A stretch of DNA of 11,118 nt from Larix sibirica (lineage: Eukaryota; Streptophyta; Pinopsida; Pinales; Pinaceae). Numbering within the stretch: the stretch's first letter is position 1; each line of letters begins with the position of its first letter. Below, in pieces: positions 1 through 8,020 of the stretch. A program made the position numbers and the translations under genes. The DNA lies in the NCBI GenBank assembly GCA_004151065.3, contig NWUY0300024298.1:16205-27322 (forward strand), in the 5' to 3' direction. The notes below the pieces were generated by a model. It did not search any database. It was not told where the DNA came from and was given only the letters and a program-made list of their open reading frames with translations.

Positions 1-1100
1 TTGGGTGGAAAATCGCTCTTACACAACTAGTTGCATGGATCTGCGTTAGCTAAATATAAGTATTCTTTTCTATTTCATTGTGCAATATTTTTATTGATGC
101 TTGTGATAATCATGTTGATATATGCATGCCAGATGTGTGTGAATAGACTTTATCTCTGCTTTGTATGTTTAATTATGCATCTGCACACATATTTTATATG
201 TTATGAATTCGTAATATGGTTATGGGGCAAAATTTAGAAGCCTGTAGTTGGTTACTGTCCTCTCCTATTGGTCGTATTAAATGAAAGGGATATTACATTG
301 GCTCTCAATACCTATCCTTTATAGTGCGAGTTATTGATTTTAACCAAATTAACTTAGTTAGAAAGAGTTCGAACCTTGCCAACTCCATTTGCAATAGTAT
401 ATTTGCCATTAAGGTTGATAACCAAAGGTGATGAATCCTTATAAACTTCATCCACAATTGTCTACAATATACTATTTCTAAGATTGAAGCTTACCTTTGT
501 TTGGATTTTGTACAATATTTTGTGGATTGGGCCTACTTAGTGTATTTGGACATAGTTACCATTCACTATGTGACATTTTAGAATCATTGGTAAGATTGGT
601 TAGGACACTTGTTGCCTTTCTCTTCCTCAATCCATTATTTTATAACTAATTTGTCTCATTTGGTTACATTGAGCGTATATCTTTGTCTGTTTTTCCGTAA
701 TGGGTGTATCAATAGACGAACTTAGAATCTCATTGAGGGTCCACGTAACCCAAAAAAAATCCACCTCAATGATGATGAAAATAGTTTCAAGGAATTAAAT
801 GATTCTGAGAATAGGGAGATCGAAACAAACGCACACGTTTAAGGAATATGCAAACTGAGGTAGAAACAATGAGGCATAACGCCATTGGAAGAAGGTGGCG
901 CATCAAATTTAGAAGGAGAAGCCACGAGATCCAATGAAGCATCGACACCAATGTGAAGCGCCACCACGTAGTTAACAGCAATGGCGGTCATGGATCAACA
1001 TGCTGGACATGCCACCACTCGTTCATAAAAAAGCCAAATCCCAAATCGCAAGAACCTCGATGAACTTTCTGGCAGATTGCGAGACCAAACAGAGAGATAT
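1..1100. other. 5' flanking intergenic sequence, no gene recognised
   Basis: This AT-rich stretch lies upstream of the DREB2-like gene. Six-frame reading shows only short open frames with low-complexity or random-looking peptides, and no recognisable domain on either strand. I see no clear TATA box at a sensible distance from the gene and no tRNA or transposon ends. A GTTCGAACC string at 367-375 resembles an RNA polymerase III B box but has no matching A box. The block from about 840 to 1000 is richer in G+C than its surroundings but holds only a 50-residue minus-strand frame of no recognisable family. The gene's promoter probably lies in the last few hundred bases, possibly with a long 5' UTR. 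Confidence 0.5.
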
Positions 1101-1110
1101 GAGGCATGAG

Positions 1111-1181
1111 GGGGACGCGTGGGGACGCTCAGTAGAAGCCATTGGTAATTCGAATTCGAATTTGATTACGTGTGTGTGTGT
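1111..1181 (+). promoter_or_regulatory. Putative stress/ABA-type cis-element cluster upstream of the DREB2-like gene
   Basis: Four features sit within 71 bases, ending 96 bases before the start codon. GGGGACGC occurs twice, at 1111-1118 and 1121-1128, and the first copy overlaps an ACGCGT core (1115-1120) that resembles coupling element CE3. A perfect 16-bp palindrome AATTCGAATTCGAATT lies at 1147-1162. TACGTGTG at 1167-1174 contains the ACGTG core (1168-1172) of ABRE/G-box sites bound by bZIP factors. A (GT)6 run spans 1170-1181. Cores of 5-6 bases occur often by chance, so the functional reading is an inference; the palindrome and the repeats are directly visible. The cluster could lie in the promoter or in the 5' UTR, since no transcription start can be fixed. 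Confidence 0.35.
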
Positions 1182-1276
1182 TCTGCATCTGAATATGATA
1201 TCTGATTGCATGGAGGAAGAATTATTGTAATTCTTTGAGATTACATCTCATAGAGCCATAGATTGTTGTACATGTT

Positions 1277-1996
1277 ATGGCGTTAATCGGTGGCCCTGCC
1301 AAGCAGATCAGGAAAACCAGAGGCTCCAAGAAAGGCTGCATGAAGGGGAAAGGCGGTCCAGAGAATGCCCTTTGCAACTATAGAGGTGTGAGGCAGAGAA
1401 CATGGGGAAAATGGGTTGCAGAAATCAGAGAACCCAATAGAGGAGCCCGCCTCTGGCTTGGGACCTTTGACACTGCCCAAGGTGCTGCTCTTGCTTATGA
1501 TAGTGCTGCCCTGGCTCTCTATGGGCCGGGTGCCTATCTCAATCTTCCTGATCCAGTAAAAAAAACCTCACAATTCCAGACTCAATCTGCATGCAATAAT
1601 AATCTTCAATCTGATGTTTTTACAGATGATATTGATGGGTCTGTTAATACTATTCCAGATCATGAGGACCAAGGTGTAGTATCATCAATTGCCAACAAAG
1701 TTAAGGTTCACGATATTCCTTCCATGATCAATGAGAATTCTGGTACCCATCAACCCCAGGAGGAATTGGAATTGCTCTCTGTGGATTCCCATGAAGGCAA
1801 TTTCATGGAAGGCCTGGAATTGGACAGCATAAGCAGCATTGACAATAGTTCTATTATCAACGATCAAATTTCAAGCCTGGAGTTCATAGACGATGACGAT
1901 TCTTGTAAGCTTTTTTATGGCGATGTGGCCTGGCCTCCCCTTGATCTTCCTCCTCTGAATGACGATGCTGCAACGAGCTTTGAGCTGCCAGAATAA
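1277..1996 (+). CDS. DREB2-type AP2/ERF transcription factor (DREB2D-like), single exon
   Basis: This encodes a 239-residue nuclear transcription factor of the AP2/ERF family, DREB A-2 group, whose members bind DRE/CRT (core CCGAC) and activate drought, heat and salt response genes. A basic N-terminus, with K/R at residues 9-19, is likely to serve nuclear import. It runs into the DREB2 signature [12 protein letters not shown] (19-30). One AP2 domain follows (about 34-91) with [18 protein letters not shown] and WLGTF. Val47 and Glu52 correspond to V14 and E19, the residues that favour DRE binding. The tail (about 110-239) is rich in Asp, Glu and Ser, with a DDDD run at 205-208 and WPPLDLPPL at 219-227, as expected of an acidic activation domain. 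The short N-terminus, the [12 protein letters not shown] stretch and the YLNLP end of the domain fit DREB2D/2F-like proteins better than DREB2A. An in-frame TAG at 1259-1261 makes ATG 1277 the first possible start on this exon; a 5' UTR intron cannot be excluded. Residues 79 (Leu) and 87 (Tyr) are unusual, because basic or polar residues are commoner there. The reading frame is intact. Confidence 0.93.
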   Translation: MALIGGPAKQIRKTRGSKKGCMKGKGGPENALCNYRGVRQRTWGKWVAEIREPNRGARLWLGTFDTAQGAALAYDSAALALYGPGAYLNLPDPVKKTSQFQTQSACNNNLQSDVFTDDIDGSVNTIPDHEDQGVVSSIANKVKVHDIPSMINENSGTHQPQEELELLSVDSHEGNFMEGLELDSISSIDNSSIINDQISSLEFIDDDDSCKLFYGDVAWPPLDLPPLNDDAATSFELPE

Positions 1997-2040
1997 GAAA
2001 GTGATACAATCAAAGTTACCATGGATGATCATACGCAACA

Positions 2041-2046
2041 AATAAA
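2041..2046 (+). terminator. Candidate poly(A) signal AATAAA
   Basis: A perfect AATAAA lies 45 bases after the stop codon of the DREB2-like gene. T-rich and TGTA-containing sequence (about 2095-2145) follows and could supply far-upstream or cleavage-site elements. Plant poly(A) signals are loose and several sites may be used, and AATAAA-like strings are common in this AT-rich region, so the assignment rests mostly on position. Confidence 0.4.
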
Positions 2047-2564
2047 GAGTAAATGGCTGCCATTATAGAGTGCTTTGATTCTTCTTGAATTGGATATTTT
2101 TATGTAATTACATTAGGATGGATTTATTTGTTATGATTTGTAGATTTAGATGATTAATTTCCCAGCTTCCAAGGCAGATCATTTGTCTCTGCTCTTGTAA
2201 ATAGTTATAATGTTAAGTCACTGTAACTATTTCCGATCAGTAGGTTTCGTAAGTTGTATGGTGTTGGCTTGCTTGGTTCATTTCTTGGACATGAATCGTG
2301 ATTCTTGTCTCCATCAGCATGAGATCATGTTATCTTCTGTATTCAATGTATTATCAATCTCAAGTGTTGATATTATGAATCTCGAAACGACTAGAGCTCG
2401 TTTCCTAATATTTTCAAGTTCCTTTTCTCTGAATTCCAACCTGGTAATGCTACTTTTCTTCAATTATCAACAGGCAGATCAATAGATCTTGCATGGATAG
2501 TGTGTTTGCATAGTTTGTCTGATTTATCATGATCACAAAATTTCACTTAATTACTCTACTAAAT
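2047..2564. other. 3' UTR and downstream flank, no second gene recognised
   Basis: This stretch probably starts with the rest of the 3' UTR of the DREB2-like gene. A 91-codon open frame at 2210-2485 gives a hydrophobic, Ser/Phe/Leu-rich peptide with no recognisable domain, and I treat it as chance. No transposon ends, RNA genes or longer repeats are visible. Confidence 0.45.
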
Positions 2565-2650
2565 GATCAAATCCATTGAGATAATCTGAGATTTCTGAAG
2601 TTGAGAAGATCAAATCCATTAAGATAATATGAGATTTATGGAGTTAAGAT
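2565..2650. repeat. 43-bp imperfect tandem duplication
   Basis: Two head-to-tail copies, 2565-2607 and 2608-2650, each begin GATCAAATCCATT and align without gaps, with about six or seven differences. No function is evident. It opens a longer AT-rich region of diverged short repeats that runs to about 3140. Confidence 0.85.
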
Positions 2651-2707
2651 GTATTTATGGTGGTTAATTTTCAATTTAATTTATTAAAGCAAAATCTTTG
2701 TATCAAA

Positions 2708-2791
2708 GTGAGATGCTAAAAATATAAAGCTATGATTAAAAGATACAAAGTATAACCGTGAGATGCTAAAATTATAATAAAAGATACAAAG
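2708..2791. repeat. Diverged tandem duplication starting GTGAGATGCTAAAA
   Basis: Copy one (2708-2757) and copy two (2758-2791) both start GTGAGATGCTAAAA and share the later block AAAAGATACAAAG. Copy two lacks about 10-15 bases in the middle. The AAAAGATACAAAGAA block recurs in related form around 2992 and 3088, so this pair seems part of a wider family of degenerate repeats in this region. Confidence 0.7.
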
Positions 2792-2920
2792 AATTAGAGT
2801 AAGAGTTTTAATTTATCTAGGTTATTTTCAAAGTTTGGGTTGGTTTTTATAAATTAATAATAGACATAAATGCTCTCTAATAATGATATTGTAAAGAATG
2901 TGGATTTAAGTTTATTTTTC

Positions 2921-2943
2921 TAATCATGACAAGGTCATGATTA
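2921..2943. repeat. Perfect 10-bp inverted repeat with 3-base spacer
   Basis: The left arm TAATCATGAC (2921-2930) and right arm GTCATGATTA (2934-2943) are exact reverse complements around AAG. It could fold as a short hairpin or be a chance AT-rich palindrome. There is no target-site duplication or neighbouring gene to suggest a role. Confidence 0.8.
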
Positions 2944-2951
2944 AAGTAAAA

Positions 2952-3139
2952 AATTTCATTTCCATTCACAACCAAACAATAAATTTATGGATAAAAGATA
3001 TAAAGAATAGGAATACAATTAGAGTAAGTCTTATAACAAAGTTTGAATTTCATTTCCATTTACAATCAAACCACACACTTATAGTAAAAGATACATAGAA
3101 TATGAATACAACATGATAAGAAAATGATTCAATATGAAA
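2952..3139. repeat. About 94-bp diverged tandem repeat, two copies
   Basis: Copy one starts at about 2952 and copy two at about 3046. Both open with AATTTCATTTCCATT, followed by CACAACCAAAC or TACAATCAAAC, then an AAAAGATA block, GAATA, and GAATACAA. The period is 94 bp. The second half of the unit matches sequence near 2777-2810, so a third, more decayed copy may lie just upstream. It does not match a transposon terminus I recognise. Confidence 0.75.
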
Positions 3140-3480
3140 AAAATAGGTAACAAAAAATCTAGTACAACTAAAATAATGAAATAGATATCTCATATTTGAA
3201 AATATAAAAATATTCATTTTAAGCTACTTGAAGCATATCTCAAATTTAAAACATAACATATGATATAACAACATGACATATGTATATATACACCATATGA
3301 TCATCATCATTTCCTTACCATTCCAATGAAAATTAGGAGTGTCAAAAAATAGAGTTTAACACAAATAACATGATATAGATAAATTTTAAACGTATGCATT
3401 TTTTAAGGTTGATTATAGAACCATGTATGACTTCAATGTTCATTCAAAAGATTACATGGAACAATAACAAATTTGTTTGA
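3140..3480. other. AT-rich intergenic sequence, nothing recognised
   Basis: The sequence is very AT-rich, with scattered ATATG and CATATG strings (about 3255-3300). No open frame, RNA gene or clear repeat can be supported. The right part may hold the eroded 5' end of the LINE described next. Confidence 0.5.
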
Positions 3481-3531
3481 GATATTCATTGTTTTTATAT
3501 GAAAAACATATGGGTTGAAAATTCATGAATG

Positions 3532-4430
3532 TGGCCGTTGTTGTGTGATGGTAAAATTAAATGATAGCATTGTTGAGATAAAATAATGAAAAATAATAGT
3601 TTCTAGAAAAATAAAGTCATAACTTATTTCCCTAACTTTGATGAGTTAAATTTCCAACGCTGGAGAGAGATATTAGGCCCAACTAATGAAGATGTCGTCA
3701 ACGATGTATAATTACACTACCTCCCTCTTGAATTTTGGAATGAAGATGTGTGCAAAATGATCATGTCCCTAACTCTACTTAAATATGTGGGATTAGAATA
3801 TTAGTGAAGAGAATGGGTCCAATCGATAGTCTCTTCATTTGCAAACAATGACACGAAACCACAGATTATGAGCAAATTCTTTGTAGGTGCAAACTATGTC
3901 ACACCCATGGTAATTTAGCATAAGATTTTCTTATAAAACAACCTGATGCTAAAGAGGACAAATAAGAGGACCTAGAGGGTTTCACTCTAATAAGTAGAGG
4001 TAATAAGCAATGCAAGAAAAATGGGATGAGAAATTAATAAGTGAAGGGAATGGAGAATCGATAATAAACTTGAGGCTTTGAGTTCACTTCATGTGGAATC
4101 ATCACAAGGCCAATAAGCACCTCCAAAAAGGGAATGGAGAATCGATAATCATAATTTGAGGCTTTGATTTCACTTCATGTGGAATCATCACAAGGCCAAT
4201 AAGCACCTCCAAAAATGCATCTAAAGGTAGTGCCTCACAGCACTCAAGACCTAAATTTTTTTAACAACCGAGGTCAACCCTATAGTTACTGACAGCAACC
4301 AAAGGAAATAATCAAAGGGTACAAGTAAACCAATCAATTAGTATGATGGATTATGAGCAATTTCAAAGTGATAAGAAAAAAATCTTGAAAAATAATTAGT
4401 ATGAAATCAAAGGTGAAGAGAGAGAGAGAG
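3532..4430 (+). pseudogene. Decayed LINE ORF1 relic (DUF4283-like domain plus CCHC knuckle)
   Basis: In full LINEs this ORF encodes the RNA-binding protein that packages the element RNA. No intact frame remains, but the reading can be followed through stops and frameshifts. Frame 1 (3532-3804) gives WPLLCDGKIK, then YFPNFD and LHYLPLEFWNEDV (3712-3750), which fit the DUF4283 pattern of a PNFD block followed by LPLEFW. Frame 3 (3864-4030) gives DYEQILCRCKLCHTHGNLA and then EDLEGFTLISRG. CRCKLCHTHGN is a zf-CCHC_4-type knuckle in which the usual His is Asn (3912) and the final Cys is Phe (3927). LEALSSLHVESSQG from about 4069 fits the linker after the knuckle. At least seven stops and two frameshifts make it dead. 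It contains an 84/86-bp tandem duplication and ends near a GA microsatellite. The family call is from remembered patterns and was not searched. Confidence 0.68.
4046..4215. repeat. 84/86-bp tandem duplication inside the LINE ORF1 relic
   Basis: Copy one is 4046-4129 and copy two is 4130-4215, both running from GGGAATGGAGAATCGATAAT to CCTCCAAAAA. They differ by a 2-base insertion (about 4150) and two or three substitutions, so the duplication is much younger than the decay around it. The 2-base difference shifts the frame. Both copies can still be read in part as the same linker peptide of ORF1. Confidence 0.95.
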
Positions 4431-4436
4431 AGAGAG
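4417..4436. repeat. (AG)10 microsatellite
   Basis: Ten uninterrupted AG units span 4417-4436. Runs of this kind vary in length through polymerase slippage. It lies at the point where the LINE ORF1-like reading stops being recognisable. Confidence 0.95.
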
Positions 4437-4439
4437 GCT

Positions 4440-6752
4440 TAAGAAATAATTTGTAATCAAAGTAGTGAAGGGAAATATTTTTTGATGCACACACAAAACA
4501 TTCTAATTAGAATTACAAAATAGAACACACACATACACATCTCACATGAATGATTTATATATAGAGAAAAAACTTCATTAAAAACAAAAAAAACTATTTC
4601 ATTTAATTGTTTAAATTATGAAACTATTAGGCTTGAATACAATGATCATGACCTAATTTCACTCGGAGAGGTATCACCATATCTGAATTATAATACAACA
4701 TTGAATTGAACTGAACCTCTACTCTTCATATTGGATCAAATTGAACTTCCTTCTTGCATATTATATTTTCATGTTCAGATATTTGTACTTCCATCCCTAG
4801 AATATGAATAATCCAAGCCATTATAACTTCTATGTTCTCAATCATTTATCAATACCTTGACTCAACTTGTTGCATGGAATCCTCATTGGATTTGTTGGTA
4901 TAATCATGTTACTATTCAAGGTTCTTCATTTTTTGATGTGGCCAATGTCTAGACATCAACTCATCATCCTGCATGGGCTCATCATCCATATTCCAACCCC
5001 TCTCCCTTTCCTTCCATAGGAATAATACAAGTCATGGATTCTTCTCTCATCTAATGGTCTTTATTAATTCAGAATCCCTGAAAAATCATCAACACTATAT
5101 GATGCATAAGTTATTGATTTTATATAAATCTAATGGTATGTGGACCTAAACCCTGCTTTGACATGCTTTCCTTCTATTAGTGTACAAATATACAATGTTT
5201 CCTCCTTGTGAAACCACTACTAAACTCTATCCAACCTCCACCTATTTTGTAACAAATATGATCTCATATCTTCACATGGTTCATCTACCATGATCCAACA
5301 TTGTGTGTATCTTAAGTTAGCACCAACACTCTTTCCCTTTGTGAGTGAACAAATCTGCCACGTGTCTTTCGATAAATCCATGATGATGTCATCACAAATT
5401 TGAATACCATTGACTTGTGGAACACCTTTTTCTCCTTTTCTAACTCAAAGAAACCTCTTTCCCCTAAATGCCTTAGTTTATGAAGTGTATATGAAGGTTA
5501 TCTCTCTTATTCTCAAAATTTAACCAAGAAGGCATCCCCACCCAATTTTTAAAACTATAGTTATTGAATTTTTATGTGGGTTCAACACTCACATGGAATC
5601 ACTCATTTAGACTTTTTTGATCTTCCATAGCCACTTACACAATTAGAATTTAAGCAAAACTTGAAAACTAACTTAATTTTAAATCACATACTAAGAATAT
5701 TTTTTTGGTTGATGCAAGATTGCTCAAACCCCATGGATGCTTTTACATAAAAAACCAATGGTTAACATTTATGAGAATCTTGTGCACATATTTAGTGAAA
5801 AAAAATCACACAGTAGCCTTCTCCCTTGTCCAATTTTGGTTGTGATATTCCATAACACCTCCTCCAAAGTATAGCTTCCCCAAAGGTCCCCATACTACTT
5901 TGAAAATTCTTTCTTGAGGGTTTCATCATACTCTTTATTCCTTTCTTTATTATTCTACCTTCTTCCTACAACTACCTTCACTACAACTATCATTGCCACA
6001 CTTGTAAACCTTCCATTTCTCCTCCTATCATCATTATTCATTCTGCACATGTTTGTTTCAATTCTCTTTTGGCCTCCTCATGCACTTCCTTCAGTAGAGT
6101 GTTGTTTACATGGATACACTACACAATATCTTTATTCATATTCATCTTCACACTACACTCTTCTTCAACATTTATACTATATTACATCACAACCATGTAG
6201 TCAGTCTCCAACTTCTTTTATTCTTTCACACATGTAAAAAATGGGCACAACAACACTCTTCTAATCTTATTTTCTTTCATTGGACGTAACCTATACTTAC
6301 TCTCATCCTTCTTGAATTGGTAAGTGTTTCTTATACCATCATGAACAACACACATGCAATACTTCTATGGTATTTCCAAAACAATATGATGAATATTCAT
6401 GAGAAAATATCACTAATCCAAAATAGATCATTATATATTTTGTCATCTATTTTATTACTTTCTAGGTGGACCCAGGAAAGCACATTATGTCTTTTGATCA
6501 TCTCAAGTTCTCTTTGAATAGAATTGTACATGATTCCACTCAATTATAGTGTTTCAACATACCCTCTTTGAGGTCATAAACTAAATCACATATAGAACAA
6601 CCCTAAAAAACACACCCTAACATTGTGCCTTTATCATTTGTTATCCTTATGTTCTTTCAACTACATATTATATATGACAAATGAGCTTAAATTATTATGT
6701 TGTTTAGTCAAAACACAACTACCCACATCATCAACCACATTCATGAGTGTCC
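4440..6752. other. Intergenic or eroded retroelement sequence, no gene recognised
   Basis: I see no domain in any of the six frames over this 2.3 kb. In particular there is no LINE endonuclease or reverse-transcriptase motif after the ORF1 relic. Two open frames, 5914-6237 and 6317-6517, give hydrophobic, Ser/Leu/Thr-rich peptides typical of pyrimidine-rich noncoding DNA. A CACGTG hexamer lies at 5359-5364. Because a Gypsy gag relic starts at the right edge, part of this block is probably the eroded 5' LTR and leader of that element. I could not match it to the LTR-like sequence near 9230-9600. Confidence 0.4.
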
Positions 6753-6755
6753 TAG

Positions 6756-7764
6756 AAGAAGAAGTCTAGCTTTGATCTTGATGACCATTTCTTTTAAGAT
6801 TGGTTTTTAAAATCCCTCCTACCCATCATAGCAAAATTTGTTGCCTCTAAAAAACCACAAATTGAAAAGGAATCCATCATGAAAGCTCAACAATATGCCT
6901 TGACCCATGCCTAGTCAAGTTATTTGTACTACAATATTCCTTATGAACCACGAGATTGTTCCTCATGTAGATATCAGTCTAGGGCATTCCATTGTATTGA
7001 TGGAGTGATTGATTTAGTCACATCTTCCTCTCAACCATACAACCAAATGTCACACCCTAGTGGCTATAACATGTATGGGGATGCCTATGGAAGCGAGCAC
7101 TTTATTTTTGGATTACCTCCTTTTGGAAAACCTAGCAAGCTATACTCTTCTCATGACTAGTCGTGCTCATTAACACAGGCATGAACCAATAAATCCTACT
7201 CAATTCCTCTTATTGTGTTCCATGTTCATGGCCCGTAATGTAATGGCACTACATGTAATAGAAATTATACCATATATGTCACTCCACCATCCCATAATCC
7301 ATATTATATGTTTCCTATCCCTCCACCACCCTCCTCAATACAATAGGCCCCTATGCCCCAACCTAAACCTAACCCCTTTCCTTAGGGGTAGGTTTATGCT
7401 TAGAAAAATGTTCCCACTAATCAACATGTCCCAAACAATCAAACATGTATCCCAACACAAACAAAAAAGTATTAAAATGAATAACAAAGGAAATAACCAA
7501 AATCTTATAATACTAGAGGTAATTCAAACCCTACAATTCAAGATCTCAATAAACCTCCCAAGCAAGGAAAAAATTCTCAATTATAAACTAATCGTCCATG
7601 TGCTTTTTATGTACTTTATGGGAATTACACCCAACACTGCCTACACGTTTCTTGAGCACATTGGATGTGGGAAGAGGCTAGTAATCATGAGTCTACTAGT
7701 TCCTCCCAAGAATAATCTAGTACTCAATCCACACCTCTCCACCCTACTCAACCAATGTTGTTGA
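6756..7764 (+). pseudogene. Gag polyprotein relic with degenerate zinc knuckle
   Basis: Gag of LTR retrotransposons forms the virus-like particle and binds element RNA. One frame (frame 3) can be read across this segment, broken by stops but apparently without frameshifts. DWFLKSLLPIIAKFVAS (6798-6848) and ESIMKAQQYALTHA (6870-6911) fit a helical gag core. A Tyr/Pro/Ser-rich linker follows, including PHNPYYMFPIPPPPSS near 7287-7337. CAFYVLYGNYTQHC at 7599-7640 has the spacing of a CCHC knuckle (C-x2-C-x4-H-x4-C type), but the second Cys is Tyr and the His is Asn, so zinc binding is lost. AHWMWEEASNHESTSSS follows at 7656-7706. Stops lie at 6795, 6912, 7158, 7182, 7236, 7344, 7383, 7389 and 7401, among others. 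The open frames in this segment (6924-7160 in this frame, 7213-7764 in another) are not real genes. The family call is from recalled patterns. Confidence 0.62.
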
Positions 7765-8020
7765 AGAGCTTGTTTCCCCCTTAAGGGTTACTTACAACTT
7801 AGCCAAGCATATCTCAAACTAATCTATGTTAGATCCACCTGATGGCCCTTTCTTCCAAAATATCTTCATGAAATCCATTAATATCAATCTCTAAACCTAC
7901 CATCATCAACATGGTATGCCATCAATACATATAATTTCTAATAAGGCAAAATATACACCCATAATAGATGGGTTTTTACATAGTCCATGACCCAACACTA
8001 ACCCTACCGTGAAGGTGCCA
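7765..8020 (+). other. Gag-protease linker, too decayed to read
   Basis: This part lies between the gag knuckle and the pre-protease segment of the Gypsy relic. The gag frame continues with several stops and no recognisable motif. It is included in the element by position only. Confidence 0.4.

Noticed and set aside
31-237. 68-codon open frame at the left edge
   Set aside because: Cys/Phe/Leu-rich random-looking peptide with no motif, in AT-rich flank.
367-375. B-box-like GTTCGAACC, possible tRNA or SINE
   Set aside because: No A box at the right distance, no cloverleaf and no poly(A) or flanking duplication.
787-991. Minus-strand open frames of 64 codons (787-981) and 50 codons (839-991)
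   Set aside because: Short, no recognisable domain and no promoter or partner; the slightly higher G+C alone does not support a gene.
1000-1230. 76-codon open frame just upstream of the DREB2-like gene, considered as an uORF or first exon
   Set aside because: It runs across the palindrome and GT repeat, encodes no DREB-like sequence, and stops before the gene; an in-frame stop at 1259-1261 separates it from the main frame.
2210-2485. 91-codon open frame downstream of the gene
   Set aside because: Low-information hydrophobic peptide, no motif, likely in the 3' flank.
5914-6517. Two plus-strand open frames (5914-6237, 6317-6517) resembling membrane proteins
   Set aside because: The hydrophobic, Thr/Leu/Ser-rich content follows from pyrimidine-rich DNA; no start context, domain or consistent topology.
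4440-6700. Search for LINE ORF2 (endonuclease, reverse transcriptase) or a matching 5' LTR
   Set aside because: No YxDD-type, endonuclease or LTR-matching blocks could be recognised by eye on either strand.
7213-7764. 183-codon open frame over the gag region
   Set aside because: The gag-like reading, including the zinc-knuckle relic, is in a different frame; this one is a shadow frame.
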